Part shown: piece by piece, positions 19,508 to 28,899 of the stretch | Position numbering within the stretch: position 1 is the stretch's first letter | How the letters are laid out: every line of letters starts with the position of its first letter | Assembly (NCBI RefSeq): GCF_000176235.1 | Contig: NZ_ACZV01000002.1 | Span: 1 to 64,000, forward strand | Length of the DNA stretch: 64,000 bases | Direction of reading: 5' to 3' | Source: Vibrio orientalis CIP 102891 = ATCC 33934 | Lineage (GTDB): Bacteria; Pseudomonadota; Gammaproteobacteria; Enterobacterales; Vibrionaceae | Program-made: the position numbers and the translations under genes | Notes under the pieces: generated by a model | The model's database searches: none | The model's input: only the letters and a program-made list of their open reading frames with translations | What the model was told of the DNA's origin: nothing

Positions 19508-20295
19508 TGGCAGGTTTTGCTAATTTCGTTGCTTCTGTAGGTCAAAGAAGCATGGCTATCTGTGAATCATTTGGCCGTGCCAGCTTGATGTTGTTTGGCG
19601 CTATCGCTAGTCGACCTCAACCGATTAAGAATCTGCCATTGCTGATAAAGCAGCTATACAGCGTCGGTGTCCAATCGCTGATTATTATTGTGCTATCGGG
19701 CTTATTTATCGGCATGGTTCTGAGCCTGCAAGGCTATGTCATCTTAGTCGATTTTGGCGCTGAAGGTGCCTTAGGTCAAATGGTCGCGTTATCTTTACTT
19801 CGTGAACTTGGCCCTGTGGTCACGGCGCTGTTATTTGCGGGCCGGGCTGGTTCAGCATTAACCGCCGAGATTGGCTTAATGAAAGCGACAGAGCAGCTTT
19901 CTAGTATGGAAATGATGGCAGTAGATCCACTTAAAAGGGTGATCGCTCCACGCTTTTGGGCCGGTGTGATTTCTATGCCGATGCTGGCGATGATTTTTAT
20001 GGCCGTCGGTATTTGGGGTGGACAATTGGTTGGTGTGGATTGGAAAGGAATCGATCACGGCAGCTTTTGGTCTGCGATGCAGGCTTCGGTGGAACTAGGG
20101 CAAGACATCGGTAACAGTATGATCAAAAGCGTAGTGTTTGCGATTACGGTGACTTGGATTGCGTTATTCAACGGTTACGATGCTATCCCAACTTCGGAAG
20201 GGATCAGCCGAGCGACAACACGTACAGTTGTCCACTCTTCATTGGCTGTACTTGGGCTAGACTTCGTACTAACCGCCTTGATGTTTGGTAATTAA
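19507..20295 (+). CDS. mlaE: phospholipid ABC transporter permease MlaE
   Basis: A 262-residue inner-membrane permease of the MlaE/YrbE family with five or six helices; the family block [20 protein letters not shown] (about 97-116) is intact. It forms the transmembrane core of MlaFEDB. An 18-bp period tandem duplication covers its last four codons and stop (20279-20313), leaving the protein intact and inserting a short repeat before mlaD. Confidence 0.95.
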   Translation: MAGFANFVASVGQRSMAICESFGRASLMLFGAIASRPQPIKNLPLLIKQLYSVGVQSLIIIVLSGLFIGMVLSLQGYVILVDFGAEGALGQMVALSLLRELGPVVTALLFAGRAGSALTAEIGLMKATEQLSSMEMMAVDPLKRVIAPRFWAGVISMPMLAMIFMAVGIWGGQLVGVDWKGIDHGSFWSAMQASVELGQDIGNSMIKSVVFAITVTWIALFNGYDAIPTSEGISRATTRTVVHSSLAVLGLDFVLTALMFGN

Positions 20296-20313
20296 ATGAT
20301 GTTTGGGAATTAA
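20279..20313 (+). repeat. tandem duplication at the mlaE stop codon
   Basis: Two 17-base copies, 20279-20295 and 20297-20313, differ at one base (GGTAATTAA versus GGGAATTAA) and are one base apart. The first contains the mlaE stop; the second is non-coding and supplies GGGA for the mlaD ribosome site. Confidence 0.85.
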
Positions 20314-20315
20314 TC

Positions 20316-20798
20316 ATGCAACAAACTCGAAAGATTGAATTATGGGTTGGTAGCTTTGTTATCGCAGGAATTTGCGCAATTCTGGTGATGATTTTTCAAG
20401 TTGCTGACGTGAAAGGACTGGGTTCCAACGATACTTATACGCTCAAAGCGGAATTTGACAATATCGGTAGCTTGAAAGTTCGCTCACCAGTGAAAGTTGG
20501 TGGTGTTGTGATTGGTCGCGTGACCAATATAGGCTTAGATAGTGAGTCCTTACTACCAGTGGTTAGTATGGCGATTAATAGCACTTATAATCAGTTTCCA
20601 GAGACCTCTAGTGTAAAGATCCTGACATCTGGCCTCATCGGCGAGCAGTACATCGGTTTAACTCCAGGCTTTGTGTTTGAAGATGAGCAAATGCTGGTGG
20701 AAGGTGATTTCATTGAAGATACCAAGTCGGCGCTGGTGCTAGAAGATTTGATTGGTCAGGTCTTGTATAGCGTTGGTGGCGATTCAGAGAGCGAGTAA
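20316..20798 (+). CDS. mlaD: phospholipid-binding MCE protein MlaD
   Basis: A 160-residue bitopic protein: one N-terminal helix (about 9-28) and a periplasmic MCE domain (about 38-120, with VRSPVKVGGVVIGRVTNI and SGLIGEQYIGLTPG). It forms a hexameric ring through which lipids pass between MlaC and the MlaE permease. The C-terminal helix (LEDLIGQVLYSVGG) is the usual hydrophobic plug region. It lies 20 bases after mlaE. Confidence 0.95.
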   Translation: MQQTRKIELWVGSFVIAGICAILVMIFQVADVKGLGSNDTYTLKAEFDNIGSLKVRSPVKVGGVVIGRVTNIGLDSESLLPVVSMAINSTYNQFPETSSVKILTSGLIGEQYIGLTPGFVFEDEQMLVEGDFIEDTKSALVLEDLIGQVLYSVGGDSESE

Positions 20799-20809
20799 GG
20801 AGCAGCAAT

Positions 20810-21451
20810 ATGTTTAAAAAGTTAGTACTTACTTTGTTCTCATTGTTGTTGACGTTTCAAGTTGCAGCGAATGAAATCGACAAAACACAGCCATACCAGA
20901 TGATGAAGCAAGTCTCTGAAGTAGCGTTTGCGCGATTAAAGGCTGAACAGGAACAAATTCACCAAGATCCTGAACATCTAAAAATGATTGTTGATGAAGA
21001 GCTTATGCCGTACATCAATGAAAAATATGCCGCTCTTAAGCTTCTTGGTCCTAACTTAAAAGGTGCTAAGCGTGAAGATGTCGCCACATTTATTGTAGCG
21101 TTTCGTTCCTATCTGGTGAGTTCATACGCGCAGGTTCTGACGCAATATACCGATCAGACTATCGAATTTGGCCCAGAGCCAAAACTTAACCCTAAGAAAA
21201 GTATTACTGGGGTTAAAGTCGACATTGTTGATGCGCCTAGACCTAATATCAAGTTAGAGTTTAAGCTGCGCAAAGATAAGAAAAGTGGCGAATGGCAAGT
21301 ATTCGACATGAGTGCTGAAGGTATTAGCTTGTTGTCGAGTAAACAATCTGAGTGGAACGGTAAACTGCGCCAAGAGGGAATTTTGGCGGTCGCTAAAGAA
21401 CTCGAAGGGCTTGCCCAGCAACCGATTCGCTTTGAGAGCAAAACACAATGA
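20810..21451 (+). CDS. mlaC: periplasmic phospholipid carrier MlaC
   Basis: The 213-residue precursor has a signal peptide (1-20, ending QVAA) and a Tgt2/MlaC domain. MlaC shuttles phospholipid between the outer-membrane MlaA-porin complex and MlaD. A very good AAGGAG site precedes the ATG. It overlaps mlaB by 4 bases (ATGA). Confidence 0.95.
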   Translation: MFKKLVLTLFSLLLTFQVAANEIDKTQPYQMMKQVSEVAFARLKAEQEQIHQDPEHLKMIVDEELMPYINEKYAALKLLGPNLKGAKREDVATFIVAFRSYLVSSYAQVLTQYTDQTIEFGPEPKLNPKKSITGVKVDIVDAPRPNIKLEFKLRKDKKSGEWQVFDMSAEGISLLSSKQSEWNGKLRQEGILAVAKELEGLAQQPIRFESKTQ

Positions 21452-21777
21452 TAAACCCAGACTGGCGTACTAACGGCGCAGCTGAGTTTGCATTGAGTGG
21501 CGATCTAAACCGAGAGTCAGTGCCTAAATTGTGGAGCTCGTTAAAACAGCAACAATGGCCCGGCAGTGAGGTTGAGGTTTCGCTTCAGCAGTTAAAAAAA
21601 ATCGACTCAGCAGGAATGGTGATGTTAATTCACCTAATAGAGCATGCAAAAAAACAAAACTGTCATATAATGCTCAGTTTCGTGCCGGATGAACTGCGCA
21701 CACTATTTCAGTTAAGCAATGTCGATGAGTTGATTGCTCAACATTTAAAGAATAATACAGGGGTGAATTGTGGATAG
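21448..21777 (+). CDS. mlaB: STAS-domain regulatory subunit MlaB
   Basis: The 109-residue protein is a single STAS domain with the conserved loop [20 protein letters not shown] (about 50-69) carrying the serine typical of anti-sigma antagonists. In Mla it binds and stabilises the MlaF ATPase. It starts inside the mlaC stop and overlaps the next gene by 8 bases, so mlaC-mlaB-ibaG translation is coupled. Confidence 0.92.
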   Translation: MINPDWRTNGAAEFALSGDLNRESVPKLWSSLKQQQWPGSEVEVSLQQLKKIDSAGMVMLIHLIEHAKKQNCHIMLSFVPDELRTLFQLSNVDELIAQHLKNNTGVNCG

Positions 21778-22024
21778 CGCAAAAGTACAACAGATTTTAA
21801 ACGACGCTTTGAAATTAGAAGAACTACACGTTAAAGGTGAAGGTAGCCATTACGAAGTAGTAGCTGTTGATGCTTGTTTCGATGGAATGAGTCGCGTTAA
21901 AAAACAACAACTAATCTACGCACCACTAATGGAATACATCCAAAGAAATGACATCCATGCAGTTTCAATTAAAGCTTACACTCCGGATGAGTGGGCGCGT
22001 GATAAGAAACTGATGTCGCTGTAA
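21770..22024 (+). CDS. ibaG: BolA-family protein IbaG
   Basis: An 84-residue BolA-like protein with a GTG start inside the mlaB reading frame, after AGGGGTG. The block [20 protein letters not shown] (about 24-43) and [14 protein letters not shown] near the C-terminus fit IbaG (YrbA), which pairs with monothiol glutaredoxin to carry iron-sulfur clusters and responds to acid. Its place between mla and murA is conserved. Confidence 0.93.
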   Translation: MDSAKVQQILNDALKLEELHVKGEGSHYEVVAVDACFDGMSRVKKQQLIYAPLMEYIQRNDIHAVSIKAYTPDEWARDKKLMSL

Positions 22025-23293
<1,269 letters not shown>

Positions 23294-23316
23294 TTTAGTT
23301 TTGAGCTAACATTTGT

Positions 23317-23344
23317 AAGCCGAAACGTAAGTTTCGGCTTTTTT
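23317..23344 (+). terminator. terminator of the mla-murA operon
   Basis: AAGCCGAAAC and GTTTCGGCTT pair around GTAA and run into six T residues. Confidence 0.92.
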
Positions 23345-23409
23345 ATGAACGATAGATCAGTTAGAGTCTGGTCAACTTATTTTTACTCCCAGAACTCTTG
23401 GAGAATACA

Positions 23410-24150
23410 ATGATTGCACTATTACGTGTATTAGCTGTTGTTATTTTTGCAGTCGTAATGTTTGTGTTTGGCTGTGGCTATTGTTTGCTGAGCCCACGTA
23501 ACCCTAAGCATGTTTTTACCTTTGGCCGCTTGTTCGGCAAGATGTCACGAGTGTTTGGTATTAAACTGGAACTCCGTTTGCCAGAGGACGCATATCAGCG
23601 AGGTCAGCATATCTATATTGCTAACCACCAAAACAACTGGGACCTGTTTACCGTTTCTTCTGCAGTGACCCCTAAGGTGGTGACGGTTGGCAAAAAGAGC
23701 TTAGCTTGGATGCCGCTATTTGGTCAGCTTTACTGGCTGACAGGTAATATTCTGATTGACCGAGCGAACCGCTCTAAAGCAAAAGGCACGATTGATCAGG
23801 TTGTTGATCAAATGAAGCAAAGTGATGTATCGGTATGGATGTTCCCAGAAGGTACACGTTCACGTGGTCGTGGTTTACTGCCGTTTAAGACCGGGGCATT
23901 CCATGCTGCTATCGCCGCTCAGCTACCAATCGCTCCAATTGTATGTAGCTCTACTGCTGGTATTAAACTCAATCGATGGAACAACGGCCATGTGATTGTT
24001 GAAATGCTTCCTGCAGTGAGTACAGAAGGTTATGGTAAAGAAAGCGTTCGTGAGTTAGCAAACGAGTGTCGCGAGCAAATGAAAGCCAAGCTAGAAGCGT
24101 TAGACCATGAAGTCGCAATGCTTAATCAGCAAGAAGGCGTTAAAGCTTAG
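23410..24150 (+). CDS. plsC: 1-acyl-sn-glycerol-3-phosphate acyltransferase
   Basis: A 246-residue membrane-bound enzyme with one N-terminal helix and the acyltransferase motifs NHQNNWD (HX4D catalytic pair) and FPEGTRSRG (phosphate binding). It acylates lysophosphatidic acid to phosphatidic acid. The frame can be opened 12 bases earlier at a TTG, but that would consume the GGAG ribosome site, so the ATG at 23410 is preferred. More than one PlsC paralogue is usual in vibrios, so the exact fatty-acid role is not settled. Confidence 0.92.
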   Translation: MIALLRVLAVVIFAVVMFVFGCGYCLLSPRNPKHVFTFGRLFGKMSRVFGIKLELRLPEDAYQRGQHIYIANHQNNWDLFTVSSAVTPKVVTVGKKSLAWMPLFGQLYWLTGNILIDRANRSKAKGTIDQVVDQMKQSDVSVWMFPEGTRSRGRGLLPFKTGAFHAAIAAQLPIAPIVCSSTAGIKLNRWNNGHVIVEMLPAVSTEGYGKESVRELANECREQMKAKLEALDHEVAMLNQQEGVKA

Positions 24151-24177
24151 CCTCAACATTGAGTCTGAAAAATCTAG

Positions 24178-24208
24178 GCCAGTAGAGTTATCTCTACTGG
24201 CTTTTTTT
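24178..24208 (+). terminator. terminator of plsC
   Basis: GCCAGTAGAG and CTCTACTGGC form a perfect stem with a TTAT loop followed by seven T residues; convergent with the ODP gene. Confidence 0.92.
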
Positions 24209-24225
24209 ATACCAAGGTTTCGTCA

Positions 24226-24960
24226 TTAGGATACCGCGATTCCTACATCTAGCTCATCCAGCCAATCTAAGAAGCGAGTCACGTCTTCGCCTTTAAATAT
24301 GCCACCATGTTGAGGGCATATCATGTCGATATCTAACCTTCTCACTCTTTCTATCCAAACTTTCTTGGCCGCATTTGATGGCATCCAACGCCGATGAAAA
24401 TATTCCATCTTTGGAATGTGTTGTTCAAAGTCATCGACGAACAATGGTGCGTCGGGTGCATCTAAGGCCGCACCGATGTCACCAGACATTAGGATTTTAG
24501 CTTTGCTATCGTAGACTGAAAAATTCCCTGATGAGTGCATATAGTGGGCCGGAATAAATTCTATATCGTCTCCTGCAAGGGAAAGGGTTCCACCCTCATC
24601 TTTAATTGGGGAGAAGGTGATGGAGTCCATGCCAAAGTGACGTATAAAGCCCTCCCACAACCACGGAGAGTATAGAGTAGCGCTCGGCAATGCCTTGTCC
24701 CACAATCCAAGTGAAGAAATGATGTCAGGGTCTTGATGAGAGGCAAATAAGTACTTGATATGTTCTATAGGGACCTCTTTGACCACACTACTCAGCATCG
24801 AGGAGAACATTTCGATACCGCCAGGATCGAGCAAGATGGCTTGCTGGCGATTGACGATCATATATTGATTGGTATCGATGATTTTTTCTGGTTTGAGAGG
24901 ATCGCGGGCAAACATGACCCAGCGGTGGTCTCCTTGGCTAAATAGCACTTTTGATTTCAT
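24226..24960 (-). CDS. ODP-like diiron metallo-beta-lactamase-fold sensor
   Basis: A 244-residue soluble protein with the fold and ligand order of the flavodiiron metallo-beta-lactamase domain, without the flavodoxin domain. Candidate ligands are H75, D77 and D79 (HQDPD), H142 (MHSSGNF), D161 (MSGDIG) and H218 (CPQHGG); the H142-D161 spacing of 19 matches flavodiiron proteins. The usual HxExDH is changed to HQDPDI. That pattern fits ODP, the oxygen-binding diiron protein described as a chemotaxis sensor in Treponema denticola. The ATG at 24960 follows AAGGAACG; 61 further in-frame residues upstream look like translation of the neighbour in another frame. It overlaps the next gene by 23 bases. 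Function as an O2/iron sensor is inferred. Confidence 0.75.
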   Translation of the reverse strand: MKSKVLFSQGDHRWVMFARDPLKPEKIIDTNQYMIVNRQQAILLDPGGIEMFSSMLSSVVKEVPIEHIKYLFASHQDPDIISSLGLWDKALPSATLYSPWLWEGFIRHFGMDSITFSPIKDEGGTLSLAGDDIEFIPAHYMHSSGNFSVYDSKAKILMSGDIGAALDAPDAPLFVDDFEQHIPKMEYFHRRWMPSNAAKKVWIERVRRLDIDMICPQHGGIFKGEDVTRFLDWLDELDVGIAVS

Positions 24961-25567
24961 GACGTTCCTTATCAAAGAGCGAAAACAATTGGAGTGATTG
25001 GAGCACGTGCTCGCGTATAGCTTCTGCGGCCTGCTGAACATTCTGCGCAATGGTGTTGAGCTGACCTTTAAACTGTTCTTCAACCTGAGAGGCTTCCACG
25101 CTGAGTAAGGTTGAGATAATGAGTGCCACTCGCAGTTCATCATACAGGCTGTTTAGCATGCTACTGAGCTCATCACTGCCTTGAGAGAACGATTGGTCTA
25201 GACGTAGGGTTTCTTGCTGACAGCGGCTACGAGCAGCATCTAAGCTATGGATGAATCTGGCCTCCTGCGAGCGATGATAAACCGCTTCAAAATGCCTTAA
25301 GACCGAGTGGGAGCGCACACTAGAGGTGGCAATATGACTGAGATGTTGCGCTTTGGTATTAATGGAGTTTGATACTTCTAACGTGAGGCTAACTAATTCG
25401 TCAATCGAGTCGGTGATGGGATGAAAGCCAGCAGCACTGCCTCCAGCGCGCAGAGCGAGCGCACGGGCATTACTTGCAACCAACTTAAGTTGCTTAGCAA
25501 CAATGACTCCACGATTGAGTTCAGCCGCAACTTCGGCCGCCACGACGAACAATTGCTTCCTAGCCAT
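24938..25567 (-). CDS. small soluble protein with a degenerate chemoreceptor tip
   Basis: The 209-residue protein has no signal peptide, membrane helix or HAMP domain. Residues 24-60 align without gaps to the kinase-contacting hairpin tip of methyl-accepting chemotaxis proteins (14 of 37 identical to the tip of the receptor at 26441; NARALALRAGGSAAGF against [16 protein letters not shown]). The arginine of AAR is kept, but the two nearby glutamates are replaced by Leu and Gly. The rest (60-200) is largely helical, possibly coiled coil. Only about 23 residues precede the tip, so it cannot form a full receptor hairpin. It overlaps the ODP-like gene and precedes it in one transcript. It may link ODP to CheA/CheW; that is inference. 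Confidence 0.7.
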   Translation of the reverse strand: MARKQLFVVAAEVAAELNRGVIVAKQLKLVASNARALALRAGGSAAGFHPITDSIDELVSLTLEVSNSINTKAQHLSHIATSSVRSHSVLRHFEAVYHRSQEARFIHSLDAARSRCQQETLRLDQSFSQGSDELSSMLNSLYDELRVALIISTLLSVEASQVEEQFKGQLNTIAQNVQQAAEAIREHVLQSLQLFSLFDKERHEIKSAI

Positions 25568-25684
25568 GAAGGTATCCTTATTAAAGTTATGGATTAACTA
25601 TAGGAAACAGGTTGCGTTTTTAGCAAATAGAAAAAGACGCTAGATACTTAGCTAAGAGAGGGAAGGTGAACAGTATTTAGATAT

Positions 25685-25713
25685 AAAAAAAGCCAAGTCT
25701 TTCGACTTGGCTT
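25685..25713 (-). terminator. terminator of tRNA cluster 1
   Basis: AGCCAAGTC and GACTTGGCT pair around TTTC; on the minus strand the stem is followed by seven U residues. The same hairpin is repeated at 28338-28366. Confidence 0.88.
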
Positions 25714-25720
25714 CAAAAAG

Positions 25721-25796
25721 TGGCTCCTCCTGCTGGGCTCGAACCAGCGACCTGCGGATTAACAGTCCGTCGCTCTACCAACTGAGCTAAGGAGGA
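25721..25796 (-). tRNA. tRNA-Asn (GTT), cluster 1 copy 1
   Basis: A 76-base cloverleaf with encoded CCA. Acceptor TCCTCCT pairs with AGGAGGA; the anticodon loop carries GTT (CTGTTAA). Last gene of a five-tRNA minus-strand cluster. Confidence 0.97.
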
Positions 25797-25831
25797 ATTA
25801 TTCTTTTTATTATCTTTCTAAGAAGAAAGAA

Positions 25832-25907
<76 letters not shown>

Positions 25908-25917
25908 ACACTAAATG

Positions 25918-25993
25918 TGGCTCCTCCTGCTGGGCTCGAACCAGCGACCTGCGGATTAACAGTCCGTCGCTCTACCAACTGAGCTAAGGAGGA
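25918..25993 (-). tRNA. tRNA-Asn (GTT), cluster 1 copy 2
   Basis: Same sequence as the copy at 25721-25796. The Asn-Thr unit is present twice in tandem in this cluster. Confidence 0.97.
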
Positions 25994-26014
25994 ATTGACC
26001 ATTGAGAAAAGAAA

Positions 26015-26090
<76 letters not shown>

Positions 26091-26144
26091 GCACTTTATT
26101 TCTTTTCATGTTGTTGTCTTGTTTAGACACCAACAAATAAATTG

Positions 26145-26220
26145 TGGTGCCCGGAGGCGGAATCGAACCACCGACACGAGGATTTTCAATCCTCTGCTCT
26201 ACCGACTGAGCTATCCGGGC
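26145..26220 (-). tRNA. tRNA-Phe (GAA), cluster 1
   Basis: A 76-base cloverleaf with CCA. Acceptor GCCCGGA pairs with TCCGGGC; the anticodon loop has GAA (TTGAAAA). It is the first gene of the cluster and lies 10 bases after its -10 box. Confidence 0.97.
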
Positions 26221-26230
26221 GACGAGGTGT

Positions 26231-26259
26231 ATTAAAAGGCTTTTCGTTCTTTAGGTCAA
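26231..26259 (-). promoter_or_regulatory. promoter of tRNA cluster 1
   Basis: On the minus strand TTGACC (26259-26254) and TTTAAT (26236-26231) are 17 bases apart, a near-consensus sigma-70 promoter. A GC-containing discriminator follows. Confidence 0.75.
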
Positions 26260-26393
26260 CATTAAAATGCAAAAAAAATATCGTTTGTTGTTTTTCTATA
26301 CTTAATGGGCTGTTTTTATCCATTTTGAGTAAGAAATGTATAGTGGGCAACAGGGGATATGCGATGGAAAAGGCGTAATAGTCCGGTTCAAGC

Positions 26394-26424
26394 AAGAAAA
26401 AAGCACGCAAAGAGGCGTGCTTTT
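26394..26424 (-). terminator. terminator of the chemoreceptor gene
   Basis: AAGCACGC and GCGTGCTT form a stem; on the minus strand a U-rich tract follows. It is 17 bases after the stop codon. Confidence 0.85.
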
Positions 26425-26440
26425 ACTGGTCTGGGTCCGA

Positions 26441-28066
26441 TTAGTGTTTAACAGTAAACTTGCTCACCCAGTTTTCTAGCTCATTTGAAAGCTGAGTTAG
26501 ACTCTGAGTACTGTTATGGCTCTCCGTTACGACACCACTTAACTGATTACCACTCTCTTCAATCATGTTAATACGCTGAGAGATATCATCGCTGACTTGA
26601 GTTTGTTCAGCTGCAGCAGTTGCGATTTGATGACTCATCTGCGTGATTGATTCTAAGGCCACCACAATTTGTTGTAGTGCTTCTGAAGCAGTCTGTGACT
26701 CTTCTACCGTGCTTTGGCTAGTTTCGGCACACACTTCCATAGTTTGAATGGCATTACGAGAGCCTTCTTGCAGATTGGTGATCATCTGTTGGATCTCTTT
26801 AGTGCTGTCTTGAGTTCTACCTGCTAGGTTACGAACTTCGTCTGCAACCACAGCAAAACCACGGCCTTGTTCACCTGCACGGGCAGCTTCGATAGCAGCA
26901 TTTAGTGCCAATAAGTTGGTTTGTTCAGCAATATCACCGATTACATCGAGTACTTTAACGATGTTGTTAACGTCACTATCAAGGTCAGCGACGGCTTGGC
27001 TAGCAGTACCAAGCTGAGAAGCAAGACCTTGAATATTGTCGACGGTATTGTGAATTAGTTTCTGGGTATGCTGACTTTGTTTATCCGCTTCTTCGGTATT
27101 ACGCGCCGTGTCGCTAGCTGAGTCTGCAACATTATTTGCTGAAGAGGCCATTTCTGTCATTGCGGTTGCGATCATTGCCGTGGATTGCTGTTGTGATCCC
27201 GTTAGCTCAGCGATGGATGCTGCTCGACCTTCCACATTGCCTAACTCGTTACGTAGCGCGTGCATAGAGTTGTCTAAGTTACCGACGAGTTGAGCAAGGG
27301 AGAGACTCATTTGTTGCACGGCTTCGTAGATACTGCCGCTAGGAGCTTGCTCATTAAAAGAGGTTTGGATATGGCCATTTGCCACATCTTGCACCGCGTT
27401 ACGTACATCTTGTGGTTCACCACCAAGCAGTGTCAGCATGCGACGAATAGAGATAATCAGCGCTGCTAGAATCGCGCCTGCAATAGCTAAACAAAGTACA
27501 AGCTGCCATTGAGCCGTTGACCAGAAGCGCGCATTGACTTCATTGAAGCCGATACCAGTACCCACAACCCAGCCCCAATGAGGAGTTCTTTCAGCAATAG
27601 AGAGCTTTTCTTCGATCGAACCATCGGCTTGTTCTTGTGTCCATGTGTACTCGACGATTTGCCCCGTACGCTGACCTAACACATTTAGAATCAGTTGACC
27701 GACACTGTTGCCATCGCCGTCTTTAAAGTCATTAAAGCTGGTGCCATGTAGCTGAGGGTCTAATGGGGTCGCAATGAAGGTCATGTTCTCATCTGCGACA
27801 TAAACGTACTCATTATCTTTGTAGATATTGTTACGCAGTAATCGAGTTGCCAATGCTTTGGCTTCACCTTCTTCAAGTGAGCCTTCAACCGACATTTTTT
27901 CAACTTCGGTTAGGATGCTGTACGCACTATTGAATAGCTCAGTTACTCGAGCCTTATTATCCAAGTTACTAGCTACGCGTAATGTCCACAAACCAGTAGC
28001 CGTTAAAGCAAGCAAAGCTATGAGGATAATTCCCGATAATAAATAAGCTTGTGTCTTTAGTTTCAT
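26441..28066 (-). CDS. methyl-accepting chemotaxis protein with single Cache domain
   Basis: A 541-residue chemoreceptor. Membrane helix 1 is at about 8-29, a periplasmic sCache_2-type domain at about 35-185 ([22 protein letters not shown]), membrane helix 2 at about 187-207, a HAMP region at about 208-260, and the signalling hairpin to the C-terminus. The tip is canonical ([20 protein letters not shown]). There is no NWETF-like CheR/CheB-docking tail; it ends in SKFTVKH. The ligand is probably a small organic acid, as for many sCache_2 receptors, but this is not visible. It is alone between two related tRNA clusters. Confidence 0.95.
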   Translation of the reverse strand: MKLKTQAYLLSGIILIALLALTATGLWTLRVASNLDNKARVTELFNSAYSILTEVEKMSVEGSLEEGEAKALATRLLRNNIYKDNEYVYVADENMTFIATPLDPQLHGTSFNDFKDGDGNSVGQLILNVLGQRTGQIVEYTWTQEQADGSIEEKLSIAERTPHWGWVVGTGIGFNEVNARFWSTAQWQLVLCLAIAGAILAALIISIRRMLTLLGGEPQDVRNAVQDVANGHIQTSFNEQAPSGSIYEAVQQMSLSLAQLVGNLDNSMHALRNELGNVEGRAASIAELTGSQQQSTAMIATAMTEMASSANNVADSASDTARNTEEADKQSQHTQKLIHNTVDNIQGLASQLGTASQAVADLDSDVNNIVKVLDVIGDIAEQTNLLALNAAIEAARAGEQGRGFAVVADEVRNLAGRTQDSTKEIQQMITNLQEGSRNAIQTMEVCAETSQSTVEESQTASEALQQIVVALESITQMSHQIATAAAEQTQVSDDISQRINMIEESGNQLSGVVTESHNSTQSLTQLSNELENWVSKFTVKH

Positions 28067-28337
28067 AAAATTAGCTCACAAATAAGTCATTCTTATATTT
28101 TTGCAGTTACATATCGATATGTAACTTGGATGTCATCTTATTGTAGTTCAAGAAAATCGAATAGGAGACAGGCTTTAAACTATGATTAGGATTAAATTTT
28201 TAGGGTGAAATAAGTTGTTTTTCAGAAAGGTAGTGCATAGCTATCTAGTCGCTTGAGTCAGTGTACGTGCTACTAAGCTCGGAAAGAGTGTAGGGATGTT
28301 TTCTAAAAGAGATCGGAAAGTAGGGAAAGCAGAAATG
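28067..28337. other. non-coding stretch upstream of the chemoreceptor gene
   Basis: No convincing gene or hairpin was found. It must hold the promoter for the chemoreceptor gene; no clear -35/-10 pair stands out. Short frames that run through here continue into tRNA sequence and are not credible. Confidence 0.5.
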
Positions 28338-28366
28338 AAAAAAAGCCAAGTCTTTCGACTTGGCTT
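28338..28366 (-). terminator. terminator of tRNA cluster 2
   Basis: Same AGCCAAGTC/GACTTGGCT hairpin with TTTC loop and U run as at the end of cluster 1. Confidence 0.88.
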
Positions 28367-28373
28367 CTTAAAG

Positions 28374-28449
28374 TGGCTCCTCCTGCTGGGCTCGAACCAG
28401 CGACCTGCGGATTAACAGTCCGTCGCTCTACCAACTGAGCTAAGGAGGA
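28374..28449 (-). tRNA. tRNA-Asn (GTT), cluster 2
   Basis: Same 76-base sequence as the two Asn copies in cluster 1. Last gene of a four-tRNA cluster. Confidence 0.97.
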
Positions 28450-28491
28450 ACTATTCTGTTTGTGTCTTGCTTTAAGCAAGCGCACCAAATA

Positions 28492-28567
28492 TGGTGCCTC
28501 GAGGCGGAATCGAACCACCGACACGAGGATTTTCAATCCTCTGCTCTACCGACTGAGCTATCGAGGC
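28492..28567 (-). tRNA. tRNA-Phe (GAA), variant acceptor stem
   Basis: The body from the D arm through the T arm equals the other Phe copies, but the acceptor is GCCTCGA/TCGAGGC instead of GCCCGGA/TCCGGGC. Positions 4 and 5 changed together with their partners, so pairing is perfect. Discriminator A and CCA are kept. The compensation suggests it is functional. Confidence 0.93.
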
Positions 28568-28574
28568 AAAAGAA

Positions 28575-28650
<76 letters not shown>

Positions 28651-28720
28651 ACACTGTATTCTTTTTGCTGCAAATTTCTTTGCATTTCTGTTGAGGTCTA
28701 AGACACCAACAATCAAATTG

Positions 28721-28796
28721 TGGTGCCCGGAGGCGGAATCGAACCACCGACACGAGGATTTTCAATCCTCTGCTCTACCGACTGAGCTATCCGGGC
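28721..28796 (-). tRNA. tRNA-Phe (GAA), cluster 2 first gene
   Basis: Same sequence as the Phe copy at 26145-26220, with acceptor GCCCGGA/TCCGGGC. First gene of cluster 2. Confidence 0.97.
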
Positions 28797-28807
28797 AACG
28801 GAGCGCT

Positions 28808-28836
28808 ATTAAACGGATTTTCGGTCTTGCCGTCAA
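28808..28836 (-). promoter_or_regulatory. promoter of tRNA cluster 2
   Basis: On the minus strand TTGACG (28836-28831) and TTTAAT (28813-28808) are 17 bases apart, the same architecture as the cluster 1 promoter. The discriminator (GCGCTCCG) is GC-rich, as in stringently controlled promoters. Confidence 0.75.
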
Positions 28837-28899
28837 CATGTTTTTAGAAAAAAAATCAAAAAAGTGCTTAAGTGTCGATTATTTAGTCGTTTTGACTAG

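Noticed and set aside
24961..25143. 61-residue N-terminal extension of the ODP-like protein
   Set aside because: It overlaps the conserved upstream gene in another frame, has no family similarity, and a good ribosome site lies before the ATG at 24960.
26142..26378. Open frame through tRNA-Phe on the opposite strand (also 28303-28536, 28462-28644 and 28691-28954)
   Set aside because: These frames translate tRNA sequence in antisense or sense; the recurring ESNHRHEDFQSSALPTELS peptide is a well-known artefact of tRNA-Phe.
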